Notes: generated from the sequence alone by a model not told the origin. A DNA stretch of 64,000 nucleotides from Taeniopygia guttata (GCF_048771995.1 NC_133025.1:992001-1056000), one strand, 5' to 3'; numbered from the stretch's first letter, positions 9,380 through 27,839 are shown. Made by a program: numbers and translations.

Positions 9380-11690
9380 CCTCTCCGCAGAAAAAAAAGT
9401 GATTTTTTTCCCCTCCAAAATTCACTTTTCTTCCCGAAACTTCCCCTCCAAAGAGTTACTCCTCGCCCAAAAAAAAGCAAGTTTACTCTAAAAAGCAGCC
9501 ACTCTCCAAAAAAATGGCTTTTCCCCCAAAAAACTCCACATCTTTTCTCCCCAAAAAGCAACTTTTCATCACCCAAAAAGTGTCTTTTGTCCCCCCCAAA
9601 CTGATTTTCTCCTCCCAAAAAAGTACCTTACCTGTTAAAAAAAGGAACTTTCCTCCACAGAAATCAAGTTTTCTCCTCCCAATATTGTCTTTTCTCCCAT
9701 AAAGTTGATTTTTCCCCGCAAAGAATACTCCCCCATCAAAAAAATAGCTTTGTTTTCCCCCAGAAAAAGTGTCTTTTGTCCCAGAAAAGTAACTTTTACT
9801 CCCCAAAAAGTAACTTTTCCCTTTAAAAAAGTAACTTTTCTTCTCCCAGAAGTGGCTTCTTTCCCCCACAGGCAACTTTTCAATAAGTGCTCCAAAAAGT
9901 AACTCCAAAAAGTAACTTTTTACTCACAAAGGCCTTTTCATCAGGACATTTTATTTCACAGAAAAAAAGCACCTTTTCCTCACAAGGGGGAACTTTTCCC
10001 TCACAAAATTGATATTTTCCTCATATTAAGTGATGTTTTTGTCATAAAAGTGATTTTTTTCTTTCCAAAACGGGACGTTTTCTTCATAAAAATTCTCAAA
10101 AATTGTGACTTTTTCCTCACAAAAATAGACTTTTTCTTCAAAACCGGGAACTTTTCCCTCACTATAGGTGACTTTTGCCTCAAGAGTGATTTTTTTCTCA
10201 TGGAAAGGGAACTTTTTTCTCCCAAAAGGGACATTTTCTTTCAAAAAAGGGACTTCTTCCTCACAAGAGTGACTTTTTCCTCACAAAGTGCAACTTTTTC
10301 TCCAGAAAAAAAGAACCTTTTCCTCACAAAATTGACTTTTTTTCCTCATGTAGGAGTTTTTCTGCACAAGAAGGAACATTTCACCTCAGAAAAAGGAATA
10401 TTTTCCCCACAAAATGTGACTTTTTCTCACAAAAAGCCACTTTTTCCTCTCAAAATGAACTTTTTCCTCACTTTTTAGCGACTTTTTCCCTCACAAAAAG
10501 CAACTTTTTCCTCATAAAAATGAACCTTTCCTCAGCAAAAGGAAACTTTTCCTGACCAAAAGTGCCTCTTTCCTCACAAGAGGAACTTTTCCCTCACAAA
10601 AGGAGACTCCTTCCTCCCAAAAAAAAAAGCATTTTCCCTCACTTTTTAGCAACTTTTTCCTCATAAAAAGGAACTTTTCCTCACAAAAAGGAACCTTTCC
10701 TCAGAAAAAGGAAACTTTTCCTCAGAAAAAGGAACTTTTCCTGACCCAAAGTGACTCTTTCCTCACGAGAGGAACTTTTTCCTCACAAAAGGAGACTCTT
10801 CCTCCCAGAGAAAAAGTATTACCCCTCACTTTCTACCGACTTTTTCCTCAGAAAAAGGGAACTTTTCCCTATAAAAATGAACCTTTCCTCAGAAAAAGAG
10901 AACTTTTCCTCACAAAAATGAACTTTTCCTGACCAAAAGTGACTCCTCACGAGAGGAACTTTTCCCTCACAAAGGGGGAATCCTTCCTCCCAAAAAAAAG
11001 CATTTCCCTCACTTTTTACCGACTTTTCACCTCACTTTTTAGCGACTTTTTCCTCACAAAAAGCAACTTTTTCCTCATGAAAATGAACCTTTCCTCACAA
11101 AAAGGCAACTTTTCCTCAGAAAAAGGGAAGTTTTCCTCAGAAAAAGGAAAGTTCTCCTGACCGAAAGTGCCTCTTTCTTCACGAGAGGAACTTTTTCCTC
11201 ACAAAGAGTCCTTCCTCCCAAAAAAAAAAAAAAAAACCAAAAAAAAACCCCAAAAAAACCACATTTTCCTCACCTTTTACCGACTTTCCCCCTCACTTTT
11301 TAGCCACTTTTTCCTCATAAAAAGGAAATTTTCCTCACAAAAAGGGAACTAACTTTTCCTCACAAAAAGGAAACTTTTCCTGACCGAAAGCGCCTCTTTC
11401 CTCGCGGGAGAAACTTTTCCCTCACAAAGGAGAATCCTTCCTCCCAAAAAAAAGCATTTCCCTCACTTTTTAGCGACTTTTTCCCTCACAAAAAGCAACT
11501 TTTTCCTCATAAAAATGAGCCTTTCCTCACAAAAAGGGAACTAACTTTTCCTCACAAAAAGGAAACTTTTCCTCACAAAAAGGAAACTTTTCCTGACCGA
11601 AAGCGCCTCTTTCCTCGCGAGAGAAACTTTTCCTTCACAAAGGACCCTCCTTCCTCCCCAAAAACATCATTTCCCCTCACATTTCAGCGC
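9380..11690. repeat. A/T-rich satellite-like array upstream of SMO
   Basis: Short units of 20-24 bp of the form CTCACAAAAAGGAACTTTTC, many nearly self-complementary (AAAAAGTAACTTTTT). From 9380 to about 10480 the units are diverged and irregular. From about 10490 to 11690 they are organised in longer blocks of about 200 bp, each with CCTCACTTTTTAGCGACTTT, a run of AAAAAGGAAC units, CCTGACCGAAAGTGCCTCTT, and CTTCCTCCCAAAAAAA. The same block structure recurs at 21.56-24.52 kb. It ends within about 10 bp of the SMO CpG island. Confidence 0.9.
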
Positions 11691-11694
11691 CTTT

Positions 11695-11914
11695 CCCCTC
11701 ACGAACCTCGTCCCTCGGCCTCCGCGGCGCTTCCCCCTCCCTCAGCCCGCCCCGGCGGGGGGCGCGGGCCGGGCCGGGCCGCGGGCGGCGGAGGAGGAGG
11801 AGGAGCAGCAGCAGCAGCGGGGCCGCTCCGCTCGCTCCCGGCCAGCCCAACAAAGGCGGCGGGGCCATGGCGGGCCCCTCTCCCCGCTGCCAGCCGCCCT
11901 AAAGCCCCGCCGCG
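11695..11914 (+). promoter_or_regulatory. SMO: SMO CpG-island promoter and 5' UTR
   Basis: Very GC- and CpG-rich, with GGGCCGGGCCGGGCC and a GGAGGAGGAGGAGCAGCAGC tract, no TATA box. The A/T-rich array forms its upstream border directly. The leader contains a short upstream reading frame, listed separately. The transcription start is not determinable from sequence alone. Confidence 0.75.
11867..11902 (+). promoter_or_regulatory. Upstream ORF in the SMO leader
   Basis: ATG in good context (GGGGCCATGG) opens an 11-codon frame, MAGPSPRCQPP, ending in TAA 12 nt before the SMO ATG. If the start site lies upstream, this uORF would be expected to reduce or tune SMO translation. The close spacing disfavours efficient reinitiation. 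Confidence 0.6.
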
Positions 11915-18994
<7,080 letters not shown>

Positions 18995-19905
18995 TCCCGG
19001 CTGTGGGACGTGGGGAGGGCGTGGGGACACCAGAAACCAGCTGAGCCCGCGGGGATCCACCCCAAATGTTCCATCCAGCTGACCACGTCCCGTTTCTCCC
19101 CTTTGGAGGATTGCTCTCCGTGCACTTCCCAGCCTGGCGGGGTTTTGGGATTCCCTGCGGCATCGCTGGGAGAAAGGAGCTGTCAGCGGGTTTAAGGACC
19201 AGGGGGACGCTTGGGGACAGCCTAGATCAGGGTAGATTTGGGGCAGCTCTGCCCCACCCACGGCTAGAGGTACGTAGAGCTCACCCCCACTTGTGCCAAT
19301 AGCAAATTTTTTACTATTTCTGATTTTTTTTAAATGTTTGTATCGTGATGCCTCTGCTCGGGGTGAGCCCGCTCGGGGCCAGCAGCAGCAGCAGCATCCC
19401 TGGTGTGCAGCCCTATTTTGGGTTCACCCCAATCCCTTCCGAGACCCCAAAGTGCCTTCCAGCTCCCCAGGGAGCTGAGCCAGACCCAAATCAGGATTAG
19501 TGGGGTGGCAGCACCAGGGAGATGGGAACAGGAAGCACCTTGGGCTGCGTGGGTGCTCCTGAGCAAAAAAAAACCACCCCAAAAACCTTGGGGTGCTCGA
19601 GGTGAATCAGGGTCAGCAACCCCCAGAGCAAAGCTTTTTTAATTATTTTTTTAGGATTAAAAAAAAAAATGAAAATCAAGTCACAGCAAACCCAGCGGAG
19701 CCCTGAGGCAGGAGGGCTCCAGTCCCTGCTGGTGTTTGGATTTTCCCTATTTTTATTAAGTCCTGGTAGGCTCCTGGCTTTTTTGTTTTGTTTTGTTTTT
19801 TGGGTTTTTTTTTTTTTTTGCTACCCCAGTGACCTCCACGGATTATTTTTTGCTGTGTAAAGGAAAAACCCTCCTGTATCAGTATTAAATTTACAGATTT
19901 TCAAT
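18995..19905 (+). other. SMO: SMO 3' UTR with poly(A) signal
   Basis: Runs from the stop codon to ATTAAA at 19884-19889 (TGTATCAGTATTAAATTTAC). It includes T-rich runs and no tandem array. The signal is inferred from position and composition. Confidence 0.65.
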
Positions 19906-19984
19906 CCCAGTGGCTGCTCTGGGCTCTTTTGGGGAGGGATCCATATGGGAAAACATTTTGTGGGGGGGAGTTTGTCCTTTCTCC

Positions 19985-20100
19985 TAAAAACTCCTGGTTT
20001 AAAAACTTTAAAGTGTTTTAAACCACTTTAAAGCACCCTAAAAAGTGTTTCAAACTGCTTTAAAGCACATTAAAAACTGCTTTAAAGTGCTTTGAACCCC
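19985..20100. repeat. Short degenerate TTTAAAGC repeat
   Basis: Five or six imperfect units of AAACTGCTTTAAAGCAC type, each centred on the palindrome TTTAAA. Just beyond the SMO 3' end. Confidence 0.7.
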
Positions 20101-20160
20101 CTGTTCCACCTGCAGGTGGGAGCTCTGAGGGGCTGGAAATGCCCTCGAGGGCTCTGGGGA

Positions 20161-20260
20161 AACTTTTGGGTACAAATGGGCAGTTTTGGGGACAAATGGG
20201 CAGTTTTGGGGGCAAATGGGCAGTTTTGGGGACAAAAGGGCAGTTCTGGGGACAGCCGGG
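20161..20260. repeat. 20-bp minisatellite, five copies
   Basis: Five copies of CAGTTTTGGGGACAAATGGG at an exact 20-bp step. Confidence 0.9.
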
Positions 20261-21463
20261 GCCTGCAGGTGGCACCACGGGCTAAAATATCCCCCAAACC
20301 CCTAAAATTTGGGTAGCCCAAAATTTTGGGGTGCTCCTGGGTGGGGTCCCACTGAAGCATCCAAAGTTTCCCACAGCGCTGGTGCTTTGTTTTGGGGGGA
20401 AAAATGCTGCTTTTGGAAAATATCCTTTTCTTATTTTGCTTGAGAGCCCTGCAGCTGCAGGGTTTGGTTATCCTGCAAACCAGACCCTGAAATTTAGGTG
20501 GAATTGGTCAGTGAAAATTGCATTTTTCCAGTGTTTGTTATTTTTTTTGGGCTGATCTTGCTCCAGAGTCAAAGCTGGATGGTCTGGGATGAAACAAAAT
20601 ATTTCTCTTTATCTCCTTTTTTTTTTTTGGCTATTTTTTTTTCTCTTTTTATATATTTTATTTTGTGGCTTTCTTGGTGAAAAAGCCAGTTCTAACAAAA
20701 CTGTTCCTACAAGATTTGCCATTTTGAAACAAAAACACCAAAATATTTTCATTTTTGAAGCAGCAGGAGATGTGCTGACGACATCACATCCCTTCCCAAA
20801 AAAAACCCACCTTGATTTGGTGCAGGGGGAGAAAATTTTGAAGGAAGAAAACTCCCCCAGTTTGCCAAAATCCAGCAAATTTCCCTGAAATATCCTTAGG
20901 GAAAAGCTCCAGCATTCCCATGGGAGGTGCAGGAGAGTGAAGTGCAGAGGGTCACACATCTCCCATCACCTCCAGAGGTGAAAAACGGGGGAAAAACAGG
21001 GAAATTTCAGGAAATTTGGGTAATATTCCCTTTGGATTCGCTGATTCCCTGTGATTTCACTGAACCACTGATCCCCGGGGAGAAATGTTGGCATTTTCCA
21101 CCTATCTGGTGGAATTAAAAGGATGAAATCTCTGTTGGACCAGAGAACAAACCTGGAAAATGCAGTTTTTTTCCTCCTGCTCTACCTTAATTCTGTTTGT
21201 GGGAAAAACCAAACTCTGCTGCGGGTCTACGGCTCTCGAGGAGAATTTGGAATTTTGCTTTTCCAAGGCTGTTTTTTCCCAAACTTTCAGCCAAAATCAT
21301 CCCAGCCTGGTGTCAGGGAGTGAGGGAGGGATGCAGCCCCGAGCTGGCTGCTCCTCACAAAGCCCAATTGTTGGAGCCTCCCTCCCCAAACTTCCCCTCC
21401 TGATATCCATTGTTTTTCCAGATAAATCACCAGGCACGGCCTGGATCCCTGGGATAACCTCTC
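20261..21463. other. SMO-AHCYL2 intergenic DNA, no gene seen
   Basis: A/T-leaning, apparently unique sequence. Frames here are short and lack both splice-site framing and recognisable protein similarity. Confidence 0.5.
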
Positions 21464-21562
21464 TGATGCCTCAGGGTTTTAGTTTTTATATTTTCACATT
21501 CTGAGCTGCTTTAGTGTGTGGGTCTGAGCTTCACATTGTGGGATGGTGAGCTCTCTGCACAA
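21464..21562 (+). mobile_element. LTR fragment (fossil), 5' end only
   Basis: TGATGCCTCAGGG, then TTCTGAGCTGCTTTAGTGTG and GGTCTGAGCTTCA, the same start as the LTRs at 43.6 kb and (reversed) 59.1 kb. Only the first 100 bp or so is present; the sequence then passes directly into the A/T-rich array. Old, incomplete copy. Confidence 0.75.
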
Positions 21563-24520
21563 GAGAGACTCCTTCCTCCCAGAAAAAAAGCATTTCCCTC
21601 ACTTTTTACCCACTTTTTGCCTCACAAAAAGCAACTTTTTCCTCATAAAAATGAACCTTTCCTCAGAAAAAGGGAACTTTTCCTCAGAAAAAGCAAACTT
21701 TCCCTGACCAAAAGTGACTCCTCACAAGAGGAACTTTTCCCTCACAAAAGAGACTTCTTCCTCCCCCCCAAAAAAATCATTCCCCCTCACTTTTTAGCGG
21801 CTTTTTCCTCACAAAAAGCAACTTTTTCCTCAGAAAAGGGAACCTTTCCTTAGAAAAAGGGAACTTTTCCTCATAAAAATGAACCTTTCCTCAGCAAAAG
21901 GAAACTTTTCCTGACCGAAAGTACCTCTTTCCTCACGAGAGGAGCTTTTCCCTCACAGGAGACTCCTTCCTCCCAGAAAAAAAGCATTTCCCTCACTTTT
22001 TACCCACTTTTTCCGTCACAAAAAGCAACTTTTTCCTCATAAAAGGGAGCCTTTCCTCAGAAAAAGGGAACTTTTCCTCAGAAAAAGGAACTTTTCCTGA
22101 CCAAAAGTGACTCTTTCCTTGTAAGAGGAACTTTTCCCTCACAAAAGAGACTCCTTCCTCCCAAAAAAAAAATCATTCCCCCTCACTTTTTACCAACATT
22201 TTCCTCACAAAAAGCAACTTTTTCCTCATAAAAGGGAACCTTTCCTTAGAAAAAGGGAACTTTTCCTCATAAAAATTAACCTTTCCTCAGAAAAAGGGAA
22301 CTTTTCCTCATAAAAATGAACCTTTCCTCAGCAAAAGGAAACTTTTCCTGACCGAAAGTGCCTCTTTCCTCACGAGAGGAACTTTTCCCTCACAAGAGAC
22401 TCCTTCCTCCCAGAAAAAAAGCATTACCCCTCACTTTTTACCCACTTTTTCCCTCACAAAAAGCAACTTTTTCCTCATAAAAATGAACCTTTCCTCAGAA
22501 AAAGGGAACTTTTCCTCAGAAAAAGCAAACTTTTCCTGGCCAAAAGTGACTCCTCGCAAGAGGAACTTTTCCCTCACAAGAGACTCCTTCCTCCCCCGCA
22601 AAAAAATCATTCCCCCTCACTTTTTAGTGACTTTTTCCTCACAAAAAGCAACATTTCCCTCACAAGAGACTCCTTCCTCCCCCGCAAAAAAATCATTCCC
22701 CCTCACTTTTTAGCGACTTTTTCCTCACAAAAAGCAACTTTTGCCTCATAAAAGGGAACCATTCCTTAGAAAAAGGGAACTTTTCCTCATAAAAATGAAC
22801 CTTTCCTCAGCAAAAGGAAACTTTTCCTGACCAAAAGTGCCTATTTCTTCATGAGAGGAACTTTTCCCTCACAAGAGACTCCTTCCTCCCAGAAAAAAAG
22901 CATTTCCCTCACTTTTTATCCGCTTTTTCCCTCCCAAAAAGCAACTTTTTCCTCATAAAAATGAACCTTTCCTCAGAAAAAGGGAACTTTTCCTCAGCAA
23001 AAGGAAACTTTTCCTGACCAAAAGTGCCTCTTTCCTCACGAGAGAAACTTTTCCCTCACAAGACTCTCCTTCCTCCCAGAAAAAAAGCATTTCCCTCACT
23101 TTTTACCCACTTTTCCCCTCACAAAAAGCAACTTTTTCCTCATAAAAGGAACCTTTCCTCAGAAAAAGGGAACTTTTCCTCAGAAAAAGGAACTTTTCCT
23201 GACCAAAAGTGACTCCTCGTGAGAGGAACTTTTCCCTCACAAAAGAGACTCCTTCCTCCCAAAAAAAAAAAACATTCCCCCTCACTTTTTAGCCACTTTT
23301 TCCTCAGAAAAAGCAACTTTTTCCTCATAAAAATGAACCTTTCCTCAGCAAAAGGAAACTTCCTGACTGAAAGTGCCTCTTTCCTCACGAGAGGAACTTT
23401 TCCCTCACAAGAGACTCCTTCCTCCCAGAAAAAAAGCATTTCCCTCACTTTTTACCCACTTTTTCCCTCACTTTTTGGCGACTTTTTCCTCATAAAAATG
23501 AACCTTTCCTCAGAAAAAGGGAACTTTTCCTCAGAAAAAGGAACTTTTCCTGACCAAAAGTGACTCCTCGCAAGAGGAACTTTTCCCTCACAAAAGAGAC
23601 TCCTTCCTCCCAAAAAAAAAAAATCATTCCCCCTCACTTTTTAGCAACTTTTTCCTCAGAAAAAGCAACTTTTTCCTCAGAAAAAGGAACCTTTCCTCAG
23701 CAAAAGGAAACTTTTCCTGACCGAAAGTGCCTCTTTCCTCACGAGAGGAACTTTTCCCTCACAAGACTCTCCTTCCTCCCAGAAAAAAAGCATTTCCCTC
23801 ACTTTTTACCCACTTTTTCCCTCACAAAAAGCAACTTTTTCCTCATAAAAGGAACCTTTCCTCAGAAAAAGGGAACTTTTCCTCAGAAAAAGGAACTTTT
23901 CCTGACCAAAAGTGACTCCTCGTGAGAGGAACTTTTCCCTCACAAGAGACTCCTTCCTCCCAGAAAAAAAGCATTTCCCTCACTTTTTACCCACTTTTTC
24001 CCTCACAAAAAGCAACTTTTTCCTCATAAAAGGGAACCTTTCCTCAGAAAAAGGGAACTTTTCCTGACCAAAAGTGACTCTTTCCTTGCAAGAGGAACTT
24101 TTCCCTCAAAAAAGAGAGTCCTTCCTCCCCAAAAAAAAAATCATTTCCCCTCACTTTTTAGCGACTTTTTCCTCACAAAAAGCAACTTTTTCCTCATAAA
24201 AGGGAACCTTTCCTCAGAAAAAGCAAACTTTTCCTCAGAAAAAGCAAACTTTTCCTGACCAAAATGACTCTTTCCTCACCAGAGGAACTTTTCCCTCACA
24301 AGAGACTCCTTCCTCCCAGAAAAAAAGCATTTCCCTCTCTTTTTACCCACTTTTTCCCTCACAAAAAGCAACTTTTTCCTCATAAAAGGGAACCTTTCCT
24401 CAGAAAAAGGGAACTTCTCCTCAGAAAAAGCAAACTTTTCCTGACCAAAAGTGACTCTTTCCTCGCAAGAGGAACTTTTCCCTCACAAAAGAGACTCCTT
24501 CCTCCCCCCCCCAAAAAATC
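21563..24520. repeat. A/T-rich satellite-like array downstream of SMO
   Basis: About 15 blocks of roughly 165-240 bp, each with CCCTCACTTTTTACCCACTT, CAAAAAGCAACTTTTTCCTC, ATGAACCTTTCCTCAGAAAA, CCTGACCAAAAGTGACTCCT, GAGGAACTTTTCCCTCACAA and GACTCCTTCCTCCCAAAAAA. It is the same family and orientation as the right-hand part of the array at 10.49-11.69 kb. No gene inside. Confidence 0.95.
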
Positions 24521-24524
24521 ATTC

Positions 24525-25005
24525 CCAGGAAATGATAAATTTTAAAGGATTTCTCCATCTTCAGGGCAGCAGAAGCTCCTCTCCTCATCAGATGAGGATG
24601 AGGGTCGGGATTTTGCCTTGGCCCAAACACCCTGGTGGGGTTTTTGTGGGATCTGTAGCCCCTGGAATTTATAAATTCTAGAGGATTTCTCCATCTCCAG
24701 GGCAGCACAAACTCTTCTCCTCAGCACAGGAAGATCAGGGGCAAGATTTTGTCTTTGTCAAAACAACCTGGTGGGGTTTTTTTTTGGTTGGTTGGTTGGT
24801 TGGTTGGTTGGTTGGTTGGTGGGGTTTTTTTTTGGTTGGTTTGTTTTGGGGTTTTTTGTTTGTTTTTTGTTTTTGTTTTGTTTTGGTTTGGTTTGGTTTG
24901 GTTTGGTTTGGTTTTGTGGGATCCATAGCACCAGGAAATGATGAATTCTGGAGGGTTTCTCCATCTTCAGGTCGACACAAGCTCCTCTCCTCTCAGGGCT
25001 GGTCT
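24525..25005. repeat. Triplicated segment with GGTT and GGTTT expansions
   Basis: Three copies of a segment with GGATTTCTCCATCTTCAGG, CAGCACAAGCTCCTCTCCTC and CCTGGTGGGGTTTTTGTGGG. The second copy is interrupted by (GGTT)n at about 24790-24830 and (GGTTT)n at about 24880-24915. The third is short. Confidence 0.8.
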
Positions 25006-25189
25006 CAATCAATAACAATAATAAAAGCACTCCAGGAGAGGCACATTCCCAAAGAACTGCATTTAGAAAAGGTGGGAAAACTTCAATCATTAAATGTAAA
25101 TCACAAATGTGGTGGTTTATCACTGGTTTGTGCCTCTGTGGCCAGCAGGCCTGGCAGGACAGCACGTCCCAGGTTTTTGGATGGCATGT

Positions 25190-25460
25190 TCCCCATGCCA
25201 GGATGTTGGGGTTCCTCATTCCCATGGGTTTTCCTGGCCTTGGTTGGGATTGATGGTCTGGGAGGGCTTTTCCAACCCCTTTGTCTCTAAAATTCTGTAA
25301 TTTTGGCTCAGTTATCCCATTGGGATGGCTTTGGTGGGACATCTGTCCTTGCTGGTGGCACTTGGGAACACAGATCAGTGGTGGCCTTGCAGTGGTTGGG
25401 TTTCATTGCCTGGGAGGGCTTTTCCAACCATTTTGGCTCCGAAATTCCGTAATTTTGGTC
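25190..25460 (+). mobile_element. Two CR1 3' tails in tandem
   Basis: Two copies of GGGAGGGCTTTTCCAACC followed by CGAAATTCCGTAATTTTGG-type ends, with GGTGGCACTTGGGAACAC and GTGGTGGCCTTGCAGTGGTT between them, as in CR1 3' ends. Confidence 0.7.
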
Positions 25461-25514
25461 CAGGCGTGGGGACCTGCCTGGCCAAACCATGGCACCGTGG
25501 GGACACCAAGTCCT

Positions 25515-25965
25515 GTGACAGATTGAGTCCAGAGAAGGGACAAAGGAGCTGGGAAGGGGTTGGAGCCCAGGAGGGGCTGAGGGAGCTGTGAAGGGGCTGA
25601 GCCTGGAGCCAAGAAGGCTCAGGGGGGACCTTGTGGCTCTGCACAAGTCCCTGCCAGGAGGGGACAGCCGGGGGGTCGGGCTGTGCTCCAGGGAACAGGG
25701 ACAGGAGCAGAGGGAACGGCCTCAGGCTGGGCCAGGGCAGCCTCAGGGGGGACACCAGCAGGAATTTCCCCATGGAAAGGGGGTCAGGCCTTGGCTGGGG
25801 CTGCCCAGGGAGATTTGGGGTGCCCATCCCTGGAGGTGTCCCAGGAATTCCTGGAGGTGGCACTCAGGGCTCTGAGCTGGGGACATAAGGTGGGCATCGG
25901 ACACAGCTTGGTCTCGATGGTCCTGAAGGTGTTTTACAACCCCAGTGCCTCTGCGATTTTGTGCC
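25515..25965 (+). mobile_element. CR1 LINE 3' fragment upstream of AHCYL2
   Basis: Contains AGGAGGGGCTGAGGGAGCTG, GGCTCAGGGGGGACCTTGTG, GCTGCCCAGGGAGATTTGGG and CCATCCCTGGAGGTGT in CR1 order and sense orientation. It ends about 75 bp before the AHCYL2 CpG island. Confidence 0.85.
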
Positions 25966-26039
25966 CAGCGGCCGAAACACTGAAAATCCACCAAAGCGTG
26001 AAAAAAATAAATAAAATAAATTAAAAAAAATAACCAAAT

Positions 26040-26260
26040 AAAGCCGTTCACGGGGCCGGGCGGCCCCGCGCGGACTACAACTCCCACCAACCCCCGCGCG
26101 GCCGCGCTGCAGGGGCTGCCGGGAGTTGTAGTCGCGACGGGGCGGAGCAGGGCAGGAAAAACTACACATCCCGGCATGCCGCGCGGCGGCGAGGCGGCGG
26201 GGCGGGGCGAGGCGGGGCCGGCAGCCCTGAGGGAACCGGAGCCGGAGCGGATCGGCGGCG
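26040..26260 (+). promoter_or_regulatory. AHCYL2: AHCYL2 CpG-island promoter with three ZNF143-type sites
   Basis: CpG island. Three matches to the Staf/ZNF143 motif (ACTACAANTCCCAGNATGC): 26074-26086 on + (ACTACAACTCCCA), 26117-26132 on - (ACTACAACTCCCGGCA read on minus), and 26161-26179 on + (ACTACACATCCCGGCATGC). ZNF143 marks housekeeping CpG promoters and chromatin-loop anchors. No TATA box. Confidence 0.8.
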
Positions 26261-26647
26261 ATGTCGGTGCAGGTGGCGGTGGCCGCGCCCGCCGTGGAGC
26301 TGAAGGAGCTGGGCGGCCCCATGGACAAGGCGGCGGGGCCGCCGTGCGAGCCTGCGGGCGCTCACGCAGCGGGACACGGCGTAGCGGCGGCGGCGCCCGC
26401 CTGCCCCGTACCGGGCGGTGAGCGTGAGGCGGCCCCGGCCCCCTGCGCCGAGCGGCCTCCGGGCAGCGGCTGCCCCGGGCTGTCCTCAGCCGCCGCCAAA
26501 GCGCCGCAAGCCTCGGCCATGAAGAGGAGCGATCCTCACCACCCCCAGCACCGGCACCGTGACGGCGGAGAGAGCGGCGGCGCCGCGGCCGAGGCGCTGG
26601 TGAGCCCCGACGGTACCGTCAGCGAAGCGCCGCGCACCGTCAAGAAG
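26261..26647 (+). CDS. AHCYL2: AHCYL2 (long-IRBIT) exon 1, long N-terminus
   Basis: 129 codons from the ATG after GGCGGCG to a GT donor (AAGAAG|GTAACG), phase 0. It matches AHCYL2 at both ends: MSVQV at the start, KAPQASAMKRSDPHH and EALVSPDGTV..EAPRTVKK at the end, with a variable Ala/Pro/Gly-rich middle. This is the long disordered N-terminus that distinguishes AHCYL2 from AHCYL1/IRBIT. The AHCY-like family resembles S-adenosylhomocysteine hydrolase but is non-hydrolytic, and acts through its N-terminus on IP3 receptors and on bicarbonate and other ion transporters. Only this exon, an alternative first exon and exon 2 lie in the window; the catalytic-like domain is downstream. Here the junction reads VKK-IQFAD. 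I recall a Gln between these in some mammalian isoforms. Confidence 0.95.
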
Positions 26648-26884
26648 GTAACGGGGGCGGCGGCGGCACGGAGCCCTCCCGGCGGGGCCGAGCAGCTGCC
26701 CCGGGGCTCGGGGGTGCCCGCTGTGGGGGTGCCCAAGGCTTCGGGGGGTGTCCCGGTGTGCCCGGGGCTCCGGGGGTGTCGGTGAGCCGGAGGGGCTCCG
26801 GGGCTGTGGTTGCCGTGCCTGGCGGGGTGTTTGCGTCTCGTCCCTCCCCGGTGCTGGGTTTGTGCAGTGGGGACGTGTGGGGTG

Positions 26885-27835
26885 ACACTGAGTGTCCTTA
26901 CACCCCATTTCTGCACCCCCAGGTGTCACCGAGTGCCCTTACACCCCGTTTCTGAACCTCTGTGTGCCCTCACACCCCATTTCTGCACCTCTGGGTGCCC
27001 TCACACCCCATTTTTGCACCCCTAGGAGACACCGAGTCCATTTATGCCCCACACCTGGAACCCCAGGTTACACTGGATGGGTTTTGCACCCCATTTCTGC
27101 ACCCCCAGGTGACACTGAGTGCATTTACACCCCATTTCTGCACCCCCAGGTGTCTCTGGGTGCCGTCGCACCCCATTTCTGTACCCCCCAGGTGACACTG
27201 AGTGCATTTACACCCCACACCTGCAGCCCCAGGTGACTCTGGGTGCCCTTATGCCCCATTTCTGCACCCCCAGGTGATGTTGAGTGCCCTTACACCCCAT
27301 TTCTGCACCCCCAGGTGTCTCTGGGTGCCCTCACACCCCATTTCTGCACCTCCAGGTGTCTCTGGGTGCCCTCGCACCCCATTTCTGCACCCCCAGGTGT
27401 CTCTGGGTGCCCTCACTCCCCATTTCTGCACCCCCAGGTGACACTGGCTGGGTTTCCACCCAATTTCTGCACCCCCAGGTGTCTCTGGGTGCCCTCACAC
27501 CCCATTTCTGCACCCCCAGGTGATGCTGAGTGCCCTTACACCCCATTTCTGCACCCCCAGGTGACACTGGCTGGGTTTGCACCCCATTTTTTCAGCCCCA
27601 GGTTTCTCTGGGCGCCCTTACACCCCATTTCTGCACCCCCAGGTGTCTCTGGGTGCCCTCACACCCCATTTCTGCACCCTCAGGTGTCTCTGGGTGCCCT
27701 CGCACCCCATTTTTGCACCCCCAGGTGACACTGGCTGGGTTTGCACCCCATTTTTTCAGCCCCAGGTGCCTCTGGGTGCCCTCACACCCCATTTCTGCAC
27801 CTCTGGGTGCCCTTACACCTCATTTCTGCACCTCC
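26885..27835. repeat. 41-bp minisatellite at the start of AHCYL2 intron 1
   Basis: About 22 copies of ACCCCATTTCTGCACCCCCA plus GGTGTCTCTGGGTGCCCTCAC, beginning about 240 bp after the exon 1 donor. Variants carry GGTGACACTGGCTGGGTTTG. Each unit contains pyrimidines followed by CAG|GTG, resembling an acceptor and a donor back to back. Confidence 0.95.
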
Positions 27836-27839
27836 TGGG

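Noticed and set aside
21563-24520. Possible CRISPR array, because of regularly repeated units
   Set aside because: No unique spacers between constant repeats; this is vertebrate nuclear DNA and the units are adjacent tandem copies.
24785-24920. (GGTT)n and (GGTTT)n as a telomere-like repeat
   Set aside because: The units lack the TTAGGG register. It is a simple microsatellite expansion within a triplicated segment.
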